From Bacillota bacterium (lineage in GTDB: Bacteria > Bacillota > Clostridia > Christensenellales > Aristaeellaceae): a stretch of DNA of 64,000 nt. The position numbers and the translations under genes are program-made. Positions 1 through 7,439 of the stretch are shown here, in pieces (within the stretch, counting starts at the first letter, position 1; each line of letters opens with the position of its first letter). Where the stretch lies: positions 36,517 through 100,516 of the forward strand of contig JAEZQK010000092.1 of NCBI GenBank assembly GCA_023413135.1, in the 5' to 3' direction. The notes beneath the pieces were generated by a model that was not told the origin of the DNA, did not search any database, and saw nothing but the letters and a program-made list of their open reading frames with translations.

Positions 1-209
1 TTGCCCAGCAGATCCTCCCGGAATACGCGCACACTGCCTTCCAGCACTACGCCAAGATACTTTGGGGTATCCCCTGCGCGGAATATGACCTCGTTTTTGT
101 CGTACTTCCGCTCCCGGCCGGAAAGGCAGCTCACCAGCGATTCCAGTTCCTTGCTCCCAATCCCTTGAAACAACGGCATTTTATTCAATAACTCGGAGAA
201 ATTTTTCAT
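1..209 (-). CDS. Crp/Fnr-family regulator, N-terminal fragment
   Basis: Partial gene running off the left edge; 69 codons are visible. It starts at ATG 209-207 after an AGGAGCGCC ribosome-binding site. The visible residues begin MKNFSELLNKMPLFQGIG and continue into a region containing FRAGDTPKYLGVVLEGSVRV, which is the start of a cyclic-nucleotide-binding-type beta-roll as found at the N-terminus of Crp/Fnr regulators. The DNA-binding helix-turn-helix lies outside the window. It is divergent from the ferredoxin operon at 299, and a symmetrical 16-bp site lies between them, so it very probably controls that operon and perhaps itself. The effector (oxygen, NO, redox or none) cannot be read from this fragment. 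Confidence 0.85.
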   Translation of the reverse strand, partial: MKNFSELLNKMPLFQGIGSKELESLVSCLSGRERKYDKNEVIFRAGDTPKYLGVVLEGSVRVFREDLLG

Positions 210-222
210 ATGGCGCTCCTTT

Positions 223-265
223 TGTTGCAAAAACAACAGATCGAACAAAACCAGTGTACTACAAT
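223..265 (+). promoter_or_regulatory. Crp/Fnr-type operator with -10 box
   Basis: An inverted repeat TGTTG-CAAAAA-CAACA spans 223-238. A -10-like TACAAT lies at 260-265 with no good -35. If transcription starts about 7 nt after the -10 (near 272), the operator centre (230.5) falls at about -41.5, the class II position used by Crp/Fnr activators that replace the -35 contact. The divergent regulator gene makes it the obvious candidate protein. Confidence 0.6.
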
Positions 266-298
266 CATACTGTAAAAACAAGAAGGGGGCAAATATAA

Positions 299-1009
299 AT
301 GCATCGGCAAGTGATTAAGATCGATGAAGAAAAATGCAACGGCTGCGGCCTCTGCGCCAAGGCATGTCATGAAGGGGCCATCGCCATGGTGCATGGGAAG
401 GCCCGGCTGATCCGGGATGATTTTTGCGACGGGTTGGGGAATTGCCTGCCTGTATGCCCCACCGGCGCCATCAGCTTTGAGGAGCGGGAAGCGGCAGCCT
501 TCGACGAGGCGGCGGTAAAAGCCTATCAGGAAAGATTGTCTTTGCATCACGCGTCTGGCGGCGGCTGCCCCGGCAGCAGGATGCGCACCTTTATGCGGCC
601 GGAAACACAGGAGGCCTCCGCCGTTTCGGCGGTTGCCCCTCAAAGCGAGCTGAGGCAATGGCCCATTCAATTAAAGCTGGTACCGGTGAACGCGCCGTAC
701 CTTCAAAACGCCAAGCTTCTCATTGCGGCTGACTGCACAGCCTTTGCCCACGGCAACTTTCATCAGGCCTTTATGAAAAACCATGTGACGCTCATCGGCT
801 GCCCGAAATTGGATTCTGTTGACTACACGCAAAAGCTGACGGACATACTGACAAAGAACGATATTCAAAGCGTGAAGGTAGTGCGCATGGAAGTGCCATG
901 CTGCGGCGGGCTGGAGTACGCGGTGCGTGAGGCTATGCAAAATAGCGGCAAATGGATCCCCTGGCAGGTAGTGGTGCTTTCCACCGATGGAGAAGTGCTT
1001 TCCGAATAG
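299..1009 (+). CDS. 4Fe-4S dicluster ferredoxin-domain protein
   Basis: 236 residues, ATG preceded by AAGGGGG. The N-terminal ~65 residues hold two [4Fe-4S] motifs: CNGCGLCAKAC near residue 14 and a second, unusual one containing CDGLGNCLPVCP near residue 44. The remaining ~170 residues form a second domain ending with a conserved-looking VPCCGG near residue 197 and with GCPKLD upstream of it. Proteins of this shape are common next to Crp/Fnr regulators and hybrid-cluster or DUF438 genes in anaerobes. It probably carries electrons in a redox or nitrosative stress response; the exact partner is unknown. First gene of a four-gene operon. Confidence 0.85.
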   Translation: MHRQVIKIDEEKCNGCGLCAKACHEGAIAMVHGKARLIRDDFCDGLGNCLPVCPTGAISFEEREAAAFDEAAVKAYQERLSLHHASGGGCPGSRMRTFMRPETQEASAVSAVAPQSELRQWPIQLKLVPVNAPYLQNAKLLIAADCTAFAHGNFHQAFMKNHVTLIGCPKLDSVDYTQKLTDILTKNDIQSVKVVRMEVPCCGGLEYAVREAMQNSGKWIPWQVVVLSTDGEVLSE

Positions 1010-1020
1010 GAGGTTTTATC

Positions 1021-1368
1021 ATGGCGAAATATCTGAAAAACATTGCTCATGAGTCTGTACTAAACCTTAGCCAGCAGGTGGAAGTCCTACCCGGGCAGGT
1101 GGTGAGCAGGACGCTGGCCCAAAACAAGTCAGTCAGCCTTACGCTGTTCGCCTTTGACAAGGGTGAGGAAATCAGCACCCATGAATCCAAGGGCGACGCC
1201 CTGGTGCATGTGCTGGAAGGGGAAGGCACCTTCACCGTGGATGGAAAGGTCCATGTGGTCAAGGCCGGAGAGGCACTGGTGATGCCGGCCGGAAAGCCCC
1301 ATGCCGTGTTTGGCTCCCAGGCCTTCAAAATGCTGCTGACCGTCGTCTTCCCCAAGGAGGCGTCTTAA
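1021..1368 (+). CDS. small single-domain cupin protein
   Basis: 115 residues. The start is ATG 1021 after TAGGAGGTTTTATC; a longer in-frame extension to 952 lacks a ribosome-binding site and overlaps the gene upstream. The body is one cupin barrel: motif 1 around ISTHESKGDALVHVLEGEG (residues ~55-75) and motif 2 around MPAGKPHAVFG (~93-103), with His residues in metal-binding positions. Such small cupins bind a metal and a small ligand or sense redox state. It ends in TAATG, overlapping the next start by one base, so translation is coupled to the DUF1858 gene. The ligand is unknown. Confidence 0.85.
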   Translation: MAKYLKNIAHESVLNLSQQVEVLPGQVVSRTLAQNKSVSLTLFAFDKGEEISTHESKGDALVHVLEGEGTFTVDGKVHVVKAGEALVMPAGKPHAVFGSQAFKMLLTVVFPKEAS

Positions 1369-1610
1369 TGGACAAGGTTCTGGACCTTGATGCGTCGGTC
1401 CACGCGCTGTGTGAAAAACACCCGGAACTCCCGGCCATTTTGCATAAAATCGGGTTTTCAGACATCACAAAACCGGGTATGCTTCAAACTGTGGGCCGGT
1501 TTATGACGCTTCACAAAGGAGCGGCCATGAAGAAAATCCCTATGGAAACGATTGTGAGCACCCTGCGGGAGCACGGATATGAGGTGTTGGAAAGGAAGGT
1601 TTCCTTATGA
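1368..1610 (+). CDS. DUF1858-type domain protein
   Basis: 80 residues, started by the A of the cupin stop codon (TAATG). The sequence VLDLDASVHALCEKHPELP followed by LHKIGFSDI is typical of DUF1858, a short helical domain often found next to or fused with DUF438, ScdA/RIC-type di-iron repair proteins and hybrid-cluster genes. No catalytic motif is visible, and the single Cys (residue 14) is in the usual position for the family. It overlaps the next gene by four bases (ATGA), so all four genes are translated as a tight unit. Likely an interaction or ligand-binding module for the DUF438 protein. Confidence 0.8.
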   Translation: MDKVLDLDASVHALCEKHPELPAILHKIGFSDITKPGMLQTVGRFMTLHKGAAMKKIPMETIVSTLREHGYEVLERKVSL

Positions 1611-2830
1611 GCCGCGAAATCAACAACAGCGAGTACAGGCAGCATGTCATCCGCGACCTGCTTACACAACTGCATCAGGGCAAGCCTGTGGAAGATGTCA
1701 AGGCGCAGTTCAAGGCTGCCTTCGACGGCGTTTCCGGTCAGGAAATCGCCCGGGCGGAAAATGAGCTCATTGCCGGCGGCCTCCCTCCGGAGGAGATCCG
1801 CAGGCTGTGTGACATCCACGCCTCCGTGGTGGGAGGCTCCATTGAGGAAATTCACCGTCCTTCCGATCCCGCACAAATCCCTGGCCACCCCGCCCATACT
1901 ATGAAGGCGGAAAACCAGGCGCTGACCCGGCTGATGGAAGATACCATCCGGCCCAAGCTGCAGGAATATAAGGAAAACGCCGGCCCCGAACAGCTGCGGG
2001 CCCTTCAAAAGGCATTTGAGCCCATGCTTAAGCTTCATGTGCACTACCTGAAAAAGGAGAACCTGCTGTTTCCGTATATGGAGCAGCACGGCATCACCGC
2101 GCCACCCAAGGTGATGTGGGGCGTAGATGACGATATCCGCGCCATGGTGAAGGAAGCTTTGCGCCTGATGGCCGAGGCGGGAAGCGACGCCCAGAGTATC
2201 ATCCGGATGGCCGAGTTCGCCTTAACCAAAACCTCCGAAATGATATTCAAGGAAGAAAACATCCTTTTGCCCATGGTGCTGGAGACACTCACTGAGGAGG
2301 AGTGGGAAAAGATCGCCAAAGAAAGCGGCGATCTGGGCTACTGCCTTATCCCAGCGCCGCCCGCCTGGCATCCGGCAGTCCCTGCAAAGGAAGATCAGCC
2401 CGCCCAGGAGGATACGCCTTCCTCCATGCTGGTTTTGCCCACCGGGCGCTTAATGCCGGCGGAGCTTTCCGCCATGCTGGATGCGCTGCCATTAGACATC
2501 ACCTTTGTGGATAAGGACGATACCGTGAAGTATTTCTCCCAGGGTACGGAGCGCATCTTTCCCCGCACCAAGGCCATCATCGGCCGCAAGGTGGTCAACT
2601 GCCATCCCCCGGCCAGCATGCAAATTGTGGAGAAAATACTGGAAGACTTCAAGTCCGGCATAAAGGACCACGAGGATTTCTGGCTTTCATTGCACGGAAA
2701 GTTCATCCTCATCCGCTACTTTGCGGTGCGCAGCCCTCAAGGCGAGTACCTGGGCACCCTGGAAGTGACGCAGGATATCGGGCCCATCCAGCAGATAACG
2801 GGCGAAAAGCGGCTGGTTTCCGATACGTGA
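1607..2830 (+). CDS. DUF438 protein: hemerythrin-like plus PAS
   Basis: 407 residues. Domains in order: DUF438 N-terminal region (~1-85); a hemerythrin/HHE-type four-helix region (~90-230) with candidate iron ligands in HPAHTMKAEN, HVHYLKKENLLFPYME and FKEENILLPM; and a PAS domain (~275-400) containing LPLDITFVDKDDTVKYFSQG. Hemerythrin-like domains bind a di-iron centre that reacts with oxygen or NO, and the PAS fold suits signal sensing. Last gene of the operon. I infer an O2/NO or redox sensor or repair protein; the output is not visible because no kinase, cyclase or DNA-binding domain follows. Confidence 0.85.
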   Translation: MSREINNSEYRQHVIRDLLTQLHQGKPVEDVKAQFKAAFDGVSGQEIARAENELIAGGLPPEEIRRLCDIHASVVGGSIEEIHRPSDPAQIPGHPAHTMKAENQALTRLMEDTIRPKLQEYKENAGPEQLRALQKAFEPMLKLHVHYLKKENLLFPYMEQHGITAPPKVMWGVDDDIRAMVKEALRLMAEAGSDAQSIIRMAEFALTKTSEMIFKEENILLPMVLETLTEEEWEKIAKESGDLGYCLIPAPPAWHPAVPAKEDQPAQEDTPSSMLVLPTGRLMPAELSAMLDALPLDITFVDKDDTVKYFSQGTERIFPRTKAIIGRKVVNCHPPASMQIVEKILEDFKSGIKDHEDFWLSLHGKFILIRYFAVRSPQGEYLGTLEVTQDIGPIQQITGEKRLVSDT

Positions 2831-2950
2831 CGCGCCTTCCCTAAAAAAACTGATTTCATCTACTTTAATATCATTAATGCGCCATGTCCTGGCGGGAAGG
2901 TTTCTTCCAGCCGAGCATGGCCTATTTTTATTCTCTATTTTTCTGCCGCG

Positions 2951-2979
2951 TTTACAGAATTGCCAAAATGCGGTATAGT
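2951..2979 (+). promoter_or_regulatory. sigma-A promoter of msrAB
   Basis: TTTACA at 2951-2956 and TATAGT at 2974-2979 with a 17-bp spacer, 83 bp before the msrAB start. Confidence 0.7.
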
Positions 2980-3061
2980 AAATTTGTCACCGGATTTAGG
3001 AATCTGGGCATGATAAAACTGCAAAAGCATCATGTAAACGCCATGCAAAAGGAGATACAAC

Positions 3062-4027
3062 ATGGGTGATTTAAGCAAAAAGGAAATCTATCTGGCCGGT
3101 GGCTGCTTCTGGGGCACGGAAAAATACATGGCGTCCATCCCCGGTGTCTTAGAAACCCAAGTGGGTTATGCCAACGGCAAAACGGCGAACCCCACCTATC
3201 AGGAAGTCTGCCATAACAACACGGGCCACGCGGAAACGGTGAAGGTGGCCTACGACCCGAACGTGATTCCCCTTCCGTTTTTGCTGGAGCTGTATTATGA
3301 CTGTATCGATCCCACCTCCGTCAACCGCCAGGGCGGTGATAAGGGTACGCAGTACCGCACCGGTGTCTATTACGTACATCCGGAAGATGAACAGGTCATC
3401 CGCGAATCGCTGAAAAAGCTGCAGTCAAGGCTTGACAGGCCTATAGCGGTGGAATGTTTGCCCCTTGACAATTACTATCCAGCCGAGGAATACCATCAAA
3501 AGTATCTGGATAAAAACCCCAACGGCTATTGCCATATCGGCCGGGAAAAGATCGAAAAAGCCGCCCAGGCCAGCGTGGATCCGACCCAATACCAGCCTGT
3601 TGACAAGAAAAGGCTTCAAAAGGAACTAACGGAGCAGCAGTTTCGGGTGACCCAGGAATCGGCCACCGAGCCGCCTTTCCAGAACGAATTCTACGACCAC
3701 TACGCCCCCGGCATCTATGTGGACATCACCACCGGAGAGCCTCTGTTTGCCTCCAGCGACAAGTTTGAGTCCGGCTGCGGCTGGCCCAGCTTTTCCAGGC
3801 CCATTGATCCGCATGTGGTGAATGAATTCATGGATAAATCACTGTTCCACGTCCGCACCGAGGTACGCAGCCGTGTGGGGGATGCCCACCTGGGCCATGT
3901 GTTTGAGGATGGCCCCAAGGAACTGGGCGGCCTTCGCTACTGCATCAACAGCGCGGCACTGCGCTTTATCCCCAAGGCGGAGATGGAGGCAAAGGGATAC
4001 GGGAAACTGCTGCCGTATGTAAAGTGA
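3062..4027 (+). CDS. msrAB: methionine sulfoxide reductase MsrA-MsrB fusion
   Basis: 321 residues, ATG after AAGGAGATACAAC. The MsrA half (~1-165) carries the catalytic GGCFWG at residues 13-18 and repairs the S-sulfoxide of methionine. The MsrB half (~185-315) carries GCGWPSF, HLGHVF and the catalytic RYCINSA and repairs the R-sulfoxide. Fused MsrAB proteins of about this length are common in Firmicutes. The paired CxxC zinc sites of some MsrB proteins are not seen. The protein reverses oxidative damage to methionine using thioredoxin-type reductants. It stands alone between its own promoter and terminator. Confidence 0.96.
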   Translation: MGDLSKKEIYLAGGCFWGTEKYMASIPGVLETQVGYANGKTANPTYQEVCHNNTGHAETVKVAYDPNVIPLPFLLELYYDCIDPTSVNRQGGDKGTQYRTGVYYVHPEDEQVIRESLKKLQSRLDRPIAVECLPLDNYYPAEEYHQKYLDKNPNGYCHIGREKIEKAAQASVDPTQYQPVDKKRLQKELTEQQFRVTQESATEPPFQNEFYDHYAPGIYVDITTGEPLFASSDKFESGCGWPSFSRPIDPHVVNEFMDKSLFHVRTEVRSRVGDAHLGHVFEDGPKELGGLRYCINSAALRFIPKAEMEAKGYGKLLPYVK

Positions 4028-4053
4028 ATGACCACTACCAATCATTCCTCGTA

Positions 4054-4088
4054 TGCACCAGATCATCATGATTCTGGTGCAATTTTTT
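4054..4088 (+). terminator. rho-independent terminator of msrAB
   Basis: Perfect 9-bp stem (4054-4062 with 4073-4081), 10-nt loop, then a run of six T. Confidence 0.9.
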
Positions 4089-4107
4089 CCCTATATTCAA
4101 TCATTTT

Positions 4108-4136
4108 TGAAACTATTTGCTTATCTGAAACGAATA
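4108..4136 (+). promoter_or_regulatory. candidate ECF-type promoter
   Basis: TGAAAC at 4108-4113, 17 bp, then CGAATA at 4131-4136. A GAAAC -35 box is typical of ECF sigma factors that transcribe their own operon. It lies 58 bp before the sigma-factor gene, so autoregulation is the simplest reading. A second TGAAAC overlaps the spacer at 4126-4131. Confidence 0.45.
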
Positions 4137-4171
4137 TATCAGGTGAGAGGACAAGCAAAGGAGGTGTGGCT

Positions 4172-4720
4172 TTGGATGGGGAAATACGGCTGATACGCAA
4201 GATACAAAGAGCGGGCAGCAGAGCAGCCGCCGACGCGCTGATACGGGAATATTATGATGAAATTTTCAGATATGTGTACAAGCAGACTTCTGACAAGCAC
4301 ACCGCTATGGACTTGACACAAAACATTTTCATATCCATGCTTCAGTCCATTGCAAACTATGATGGCAAACAAGCGGGCTTTCGTACATGGCTGTACCGGA
4401 TTGCCACAAACAAGACCATTGACTATCTTAGAAGCCGCACGGCGGAGAGAAAGCGTGTCCTTGATATGGAGGACATAGACATTCCCGACGAAACGGAGTT
4501 CACACATCAAATAGAAATCAAGGCTTTATTATCACGGCTGCAAGGCTATATCAATTCATTGGAGATGGACTTGCAGCAAATTTTTAGGCTGAAGTTTTTC
4601 GCCAAATATACTTTTACACAGATTGCGGCTCTTCTGTCGCTGCCGGAACCAACGGTAAAATCGAAGTATTACCGCTTGCTCAAAACGCTTAGAGAGGAGT
4701 TTAAGGATGAATATGATTGA
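4172..4720 (+). CDS. ECF-family RNA polymerase sigma factor
   Basis: 182 residues from TTG 4172, which sits 7 nt after AAAGGAGG (4158-4164); the reading frame continues upstream through the msrAB terminator, so an earlier start is unlikely. Sigma region 2 (~20-85) includes the DLTQNIFISM and FRTWLYRIATNKTIDYLR segments; region 4 (~125-180) is a helix-turn-helix with FTQIAALLSLPEPTVKSKYYR. It directs RNA polymerase to its own promoter set. It overlaps the next gene by 14 bases and heads a five-gene transport operon. No zinc-finger anti-sigma gene follows; the membrane protein at 4707 may take that role. Confidence 0.93.
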   Translation: MDGEIRLIRKIQRAGSRAAADALIREYYDEIFRYVYKQTSDKHTAMDLTQNIFISMLQSIANYDGKQAGFRTWLYRIATNKTIDYLRSRTAERKRVLDMEDIDIPDETEFTHQIEIKALLSRLQGYINSLEMDLQQIFRLKFFAKYTFTQIAALLSLPEPTVKSKYYRLLKTLREEFKDEYD

Positions 4721-5438
4721 GCTTTCCCACGACGAAAAGGACAGGGCGATTGAAGAAATACTATCCAAAGGCCTTTCAAAACCAAGAAGCCTTTGGGGAT
4801 ATCTATGCGAGATATACTGCGCCCTCGGGCTTCGATATATCTTTTTGGATACGGCACAATCCATCCTTATAACAGTAACTGCGGTGATTGGATTTGCCAT
4901 GCTGTATCCATTGGTTTCGGAATACGCTGCGCTATTTGCGGCGGCTCCGGTGTTTTTTGTTTGTATTGTGCTGTCTACCGAAACAATAGAAAGGGGCAGC
5001 GGATTGTATGAATTAAAAATGGCCTGCAAATATACCATACGGCAGATTGCCGCATTTCGTGTGCTGTGTTTTTCATTGATGAGCGCTGCCGGCTGCAGCT
5101 TAATCAGCCTGTATTTCAGCCGCCAGCCGGTTGCATATGACTTTTTCAGAGCATTTTCGCTTTCGCTTTGCGCTCTGTTCCTCTGCTCGTTCCTGACCAT
5201 ATTTTTGATGCGGCGTTTCAACTGGAAATGGATTCATTTTTCCGTTATACCGCTTTGGATTTCGATCGGCATTTTGCCGGTATGGATTTGGGGTTCGCAA
5301 TGGGAATTGTTTTTATCTCAAATACCTGTTGCCATAACAATACTTGTCACCGTTATTGCGTGTGCCCTGTTCCTTATGGAAATCAAAATACTGATGAATA
5401 TACGTAAAAGCGAGGTCGCATATGATGTTGGCTGTTAA
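4707..5438 (+). CDS. multi-pass membrane protein, possible sigma regulator
   Basis: 243 residues; ATG 4707 lies in the end of the sigma gene behind GAGAGGAGTTTAAGG. A ~45-residue charged N-terminus is followed by about six hydrophobic segments (for example around 50-70, 76-90, 115-135, 150-168, 178-195, 205-228). I recognise no named family. Its position between an ECF sigma and an ABC ATPase, with an N-terminal cytoplasmic tail, suits either a membrane anti-sigma or sensor, or an ABC accessory subunit. It overlaps the ATPase gene by 17 bases. Confidence 0.75.
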   Translation: MNMIELSHDEKDRAIEEILSKGLSKPRSLWGYLCEIYCALGLRYIFLDTAQSILITVTAVIGFAMLYPLVSEYAALFAAAPVFFVCIVLSTETIERGSGLYELKMACKYTIRQIAAFRVLCFSLMSAAGCSLISLYFSRQPVAYDFFRAFSLSLCALFLCSFLTIFLMRRFNWKWIHFSVIPLWISIGILPVWIWGSQWELFLSQIPVAITILVTVIACALFLMEIKILMNIRKSEVAYDVGC

Positions 5439-6279
5439 TCATGTCACGAAGAATTACGGGAGCTTTACCGCACTTGAGGACATAACGCTTGAGTTTACCA
5501 ATGGCGTTTACGGTCTGCTTGCGCCAAACGGCGCGGGGAAAACCACCCTGATAAAAATGCTTACGACCCTGCTTTTTCCCACACGCGGGGAAATCCTCTG
5601 GGAAGGCAGTGAGATCTCAAAGCTTAACGAGGCATACCGCGGCGTTGTCGGATACCTGCCGCAGGAGTTCGGCTATTATAAAAGCCAGTCCCCGCGGCAG
5701 TTTCTGAATTATCTGGCCGCACTGAAGGGGATAGACCGGAAAACCGCAGACCGCAAAACAACGGAGCTTTTGGAGCTTGTCTCCCTTGGAGACGTGATGG
5801 ATAAGAAAATGCGGAAGTTTTCCGGCGGCATGATCCAGCGGGTGGGTATCGCGCAGGCCATGCTGAACGATCCTCAAATATTGATATTGGATGAGCCTAC
5901 AGCGGGGCTTGATCCAAAAGAGCGTGTTCGTTTTCGCAATTTGATTTCCGCGCTCTCAAAAGATCGGATCATCATATTGTCAACCCATATCGTATCGGAT
6001 ATAGAGACGATTGCGAACCATGTCATCATGTTCAAGGACCACAAGCTGCTTTGCAACGATTCTCCGGCCGGCATCTGCAATACATTAAGCGGCAAGGTAT
6101 ATGAAACATGGGAGATTGAAACAGTCACACAGCCACATCTTTTATTGACGCAGCGTCAGGAGGGCGAACGTACCCTTGTGCGTTTTGCCTGTGACGCGGA
6201 ATATGAGGGGCCGGCGCGTAAGGTCACGCCGAACCTGGAGGACGTATTTTTATATGCCTTTCGTGATGAGGTGCGCTGA
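5422..6279 (+). CDS. ABC transporter ATP-binding protein
   Basis: 285 residues. Walker A is APNGAGKTT (~residues 34-42; the usual leading Gly is Ala), the Q-loop region is YLPQEFGYY, the signature is FSGGM (~133), Walker B is ILILDEPTAGLD (~153) and the switch His is in STHIV. The C-terminal ~65 residues resemble the regulatory tail of ABC-2 exporter ATPases. It powers the two permeases encoded next, whose first start codon overlaps its stop. The substrate is unknown; drug, peptide or lipid export is usual for this class. Confidence 0.95.
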   Translation: MMLAVNHVTKNYGSFTALEDITLEFTNGVYGLLAPNGAGKTTLIKMLTTLLFPTRGEILWEGSEISKLNEAYRGVVGYLPQEFGYYKSQSPRQFLNYLAALKGIDRKTADRKTTELLELVSLGDVMDKKMRKFSGGMIQRVGIAQAMLNDPQILILDEPTAGLDPKERVRFRNLISALSKDRIIILSTHIVSDIETIANHVIMFKDHKLLCNDSPAGICNTLSGKVYETWEIETVTQPHLLLTQRQEGERTLVRFACDAEYEGPARKVTPNLEDVFLYAFRDEVR

Positions 6280-7439
6280 TGGTTCTTTATTGGCTTGAAC
6301 TGAAAAAGCTGCTTTCATCCGCAGCGGTATGGGGCTTTTTAGCTGTCTGCCTGCTGTTTAACATCTATTTGGTGATAACCAGTTCCGGCGATACATACGC
6401 AGATTTTGTAGGCGCCGCTTCCAACGATACGGGGTACATACTGGGGCCATCCTTTTATGAAAAGCTTTCGCAGTTTACGGCAAGCGGCGAACAGGCGCAG
6501 TATTTGGAGCAGCTTACATCCGACACTTACGATGTAACCGATATATTGGACGGTTACGAAACAGAAAGCATCGGGGAACGCTATATTGCCGCGGCAGGGG
6601 CAACGGGCAGCTTTACCAAGGGTATGCGGGATAAGTATTCTGCGTTACAGAAAGTCGTTGATAAAAAAGCCGCAAATAATGAAAGCCTCACGCTTTACTT
6701 TGCGTCGGCCACTTACAACCGGCATCAACAGCTTTTTAACGGCTTGACGGGCTGGCTGCTCATAGAAGGGGTGCTCGTTTCTACCCTTTTGGCTTTGCTT
6801 TGCGTGGGATACGAAAACAGCCACGGAACAGAAGATGTCGTGTATTCTACAAAAAAGGGCCGCCGTATCCTGCGTTCCAAAATGATGGCGTCCATGTCGG
6901 CGGGACTCGGTGCTTACGCCCTTTTGGCGATATTCACTTTTCTTTTTTATTTCAGCATCAATGCATATGGGAGCGTTTGGAGCAGCAGCATATCGAGCAT
7001 ATTCAATTACAGATATGATGTTATTGCCGGATACAGGCCATTTTTGACATGGTGCAGCTTCAGCGTTCTGACTTATTTTTTAGCCACGCTTGGCATGAGC
7101 GCGGGCTTGATTCTCTGCTTTTCACTGATGGCTTTCACAATAGGCATACTGATACGCAATCACTATATAGGCTTTTTGATATTCCTTGCGGTAAACGCGG
7201 CTTTTATCGTGATCCCTTGGCAAATACCCAAAGGGCTGACGGCAGGTTTATACGTGCGGTATTATTTCATGCTTTCGCCTGTTTGGTTATGGCTGAAACA
7301 TGGCATATGGTTTACGGACGGAGATGTGGACATACTTTGGCCTCATTTTGAGACACTCGGACTTTGCGTATCGTTTTTGGTCCTAGCTGCCTTTTGCCTG
7401 TTTGCTACGATTCATTTTCGAAAGAGGGATTTATTATGA
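6279..7439 (+). CDS. ABC-2-type permease subunit
   Basis: 386 residues. One N-terminal membrane segment (~14-32) is followed by a ~130-residue likely extracytoplasmic domain rich in Tyr, Asp and Ser, then about five to six membrane segments (~165-185, 205-230, 265-285, 290-310, 318-335, 360-380). This is the topology of ABC-2 exporters that carry a large loop after TM1. It overlaps the ATPase by one base and the second permease by four, so the three are likely made in fixed ratio. Confidence 0.88.
   Translation: MVLYWLELKKLLSSAAVWGFLAVCLLFNIYLVITSSGDTYADFVGAASNDTGYILGPSFYEKLSQFTASGEQAQYLEQLTSDTYDVTDILDGYETESIGERYIAAAGATGSFTKGMRDKYSALQKVVDKKAANNESLTLYFASATYNRHQQLFNGLTGWLLIEGVLVSTLLALLCVGYENSHGTEDVVYSTKKGRRILRSKMMASMSAGLGAYALLAIFTFLFYFSINAYGSVWSSSISSIFNYRYDVIAGYRPFLTWCSFSVLTYFLATLGMSAGLILCFSLMAFTIGILIRNHYIGFLIFLAVNAAFIVIPWQIPKGLTAGLYVRYYFMLSPVWLWLKHGIWFTDGDVDILWPHFETLGLCVSFLVLAAFCLFATIHFRKRDLL

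Noticed and set aside
2884..3069. 61-codon frame before msrAB
   Set aside because: It covers the msrAB promoter and ribosome-binding site and lacks its own.
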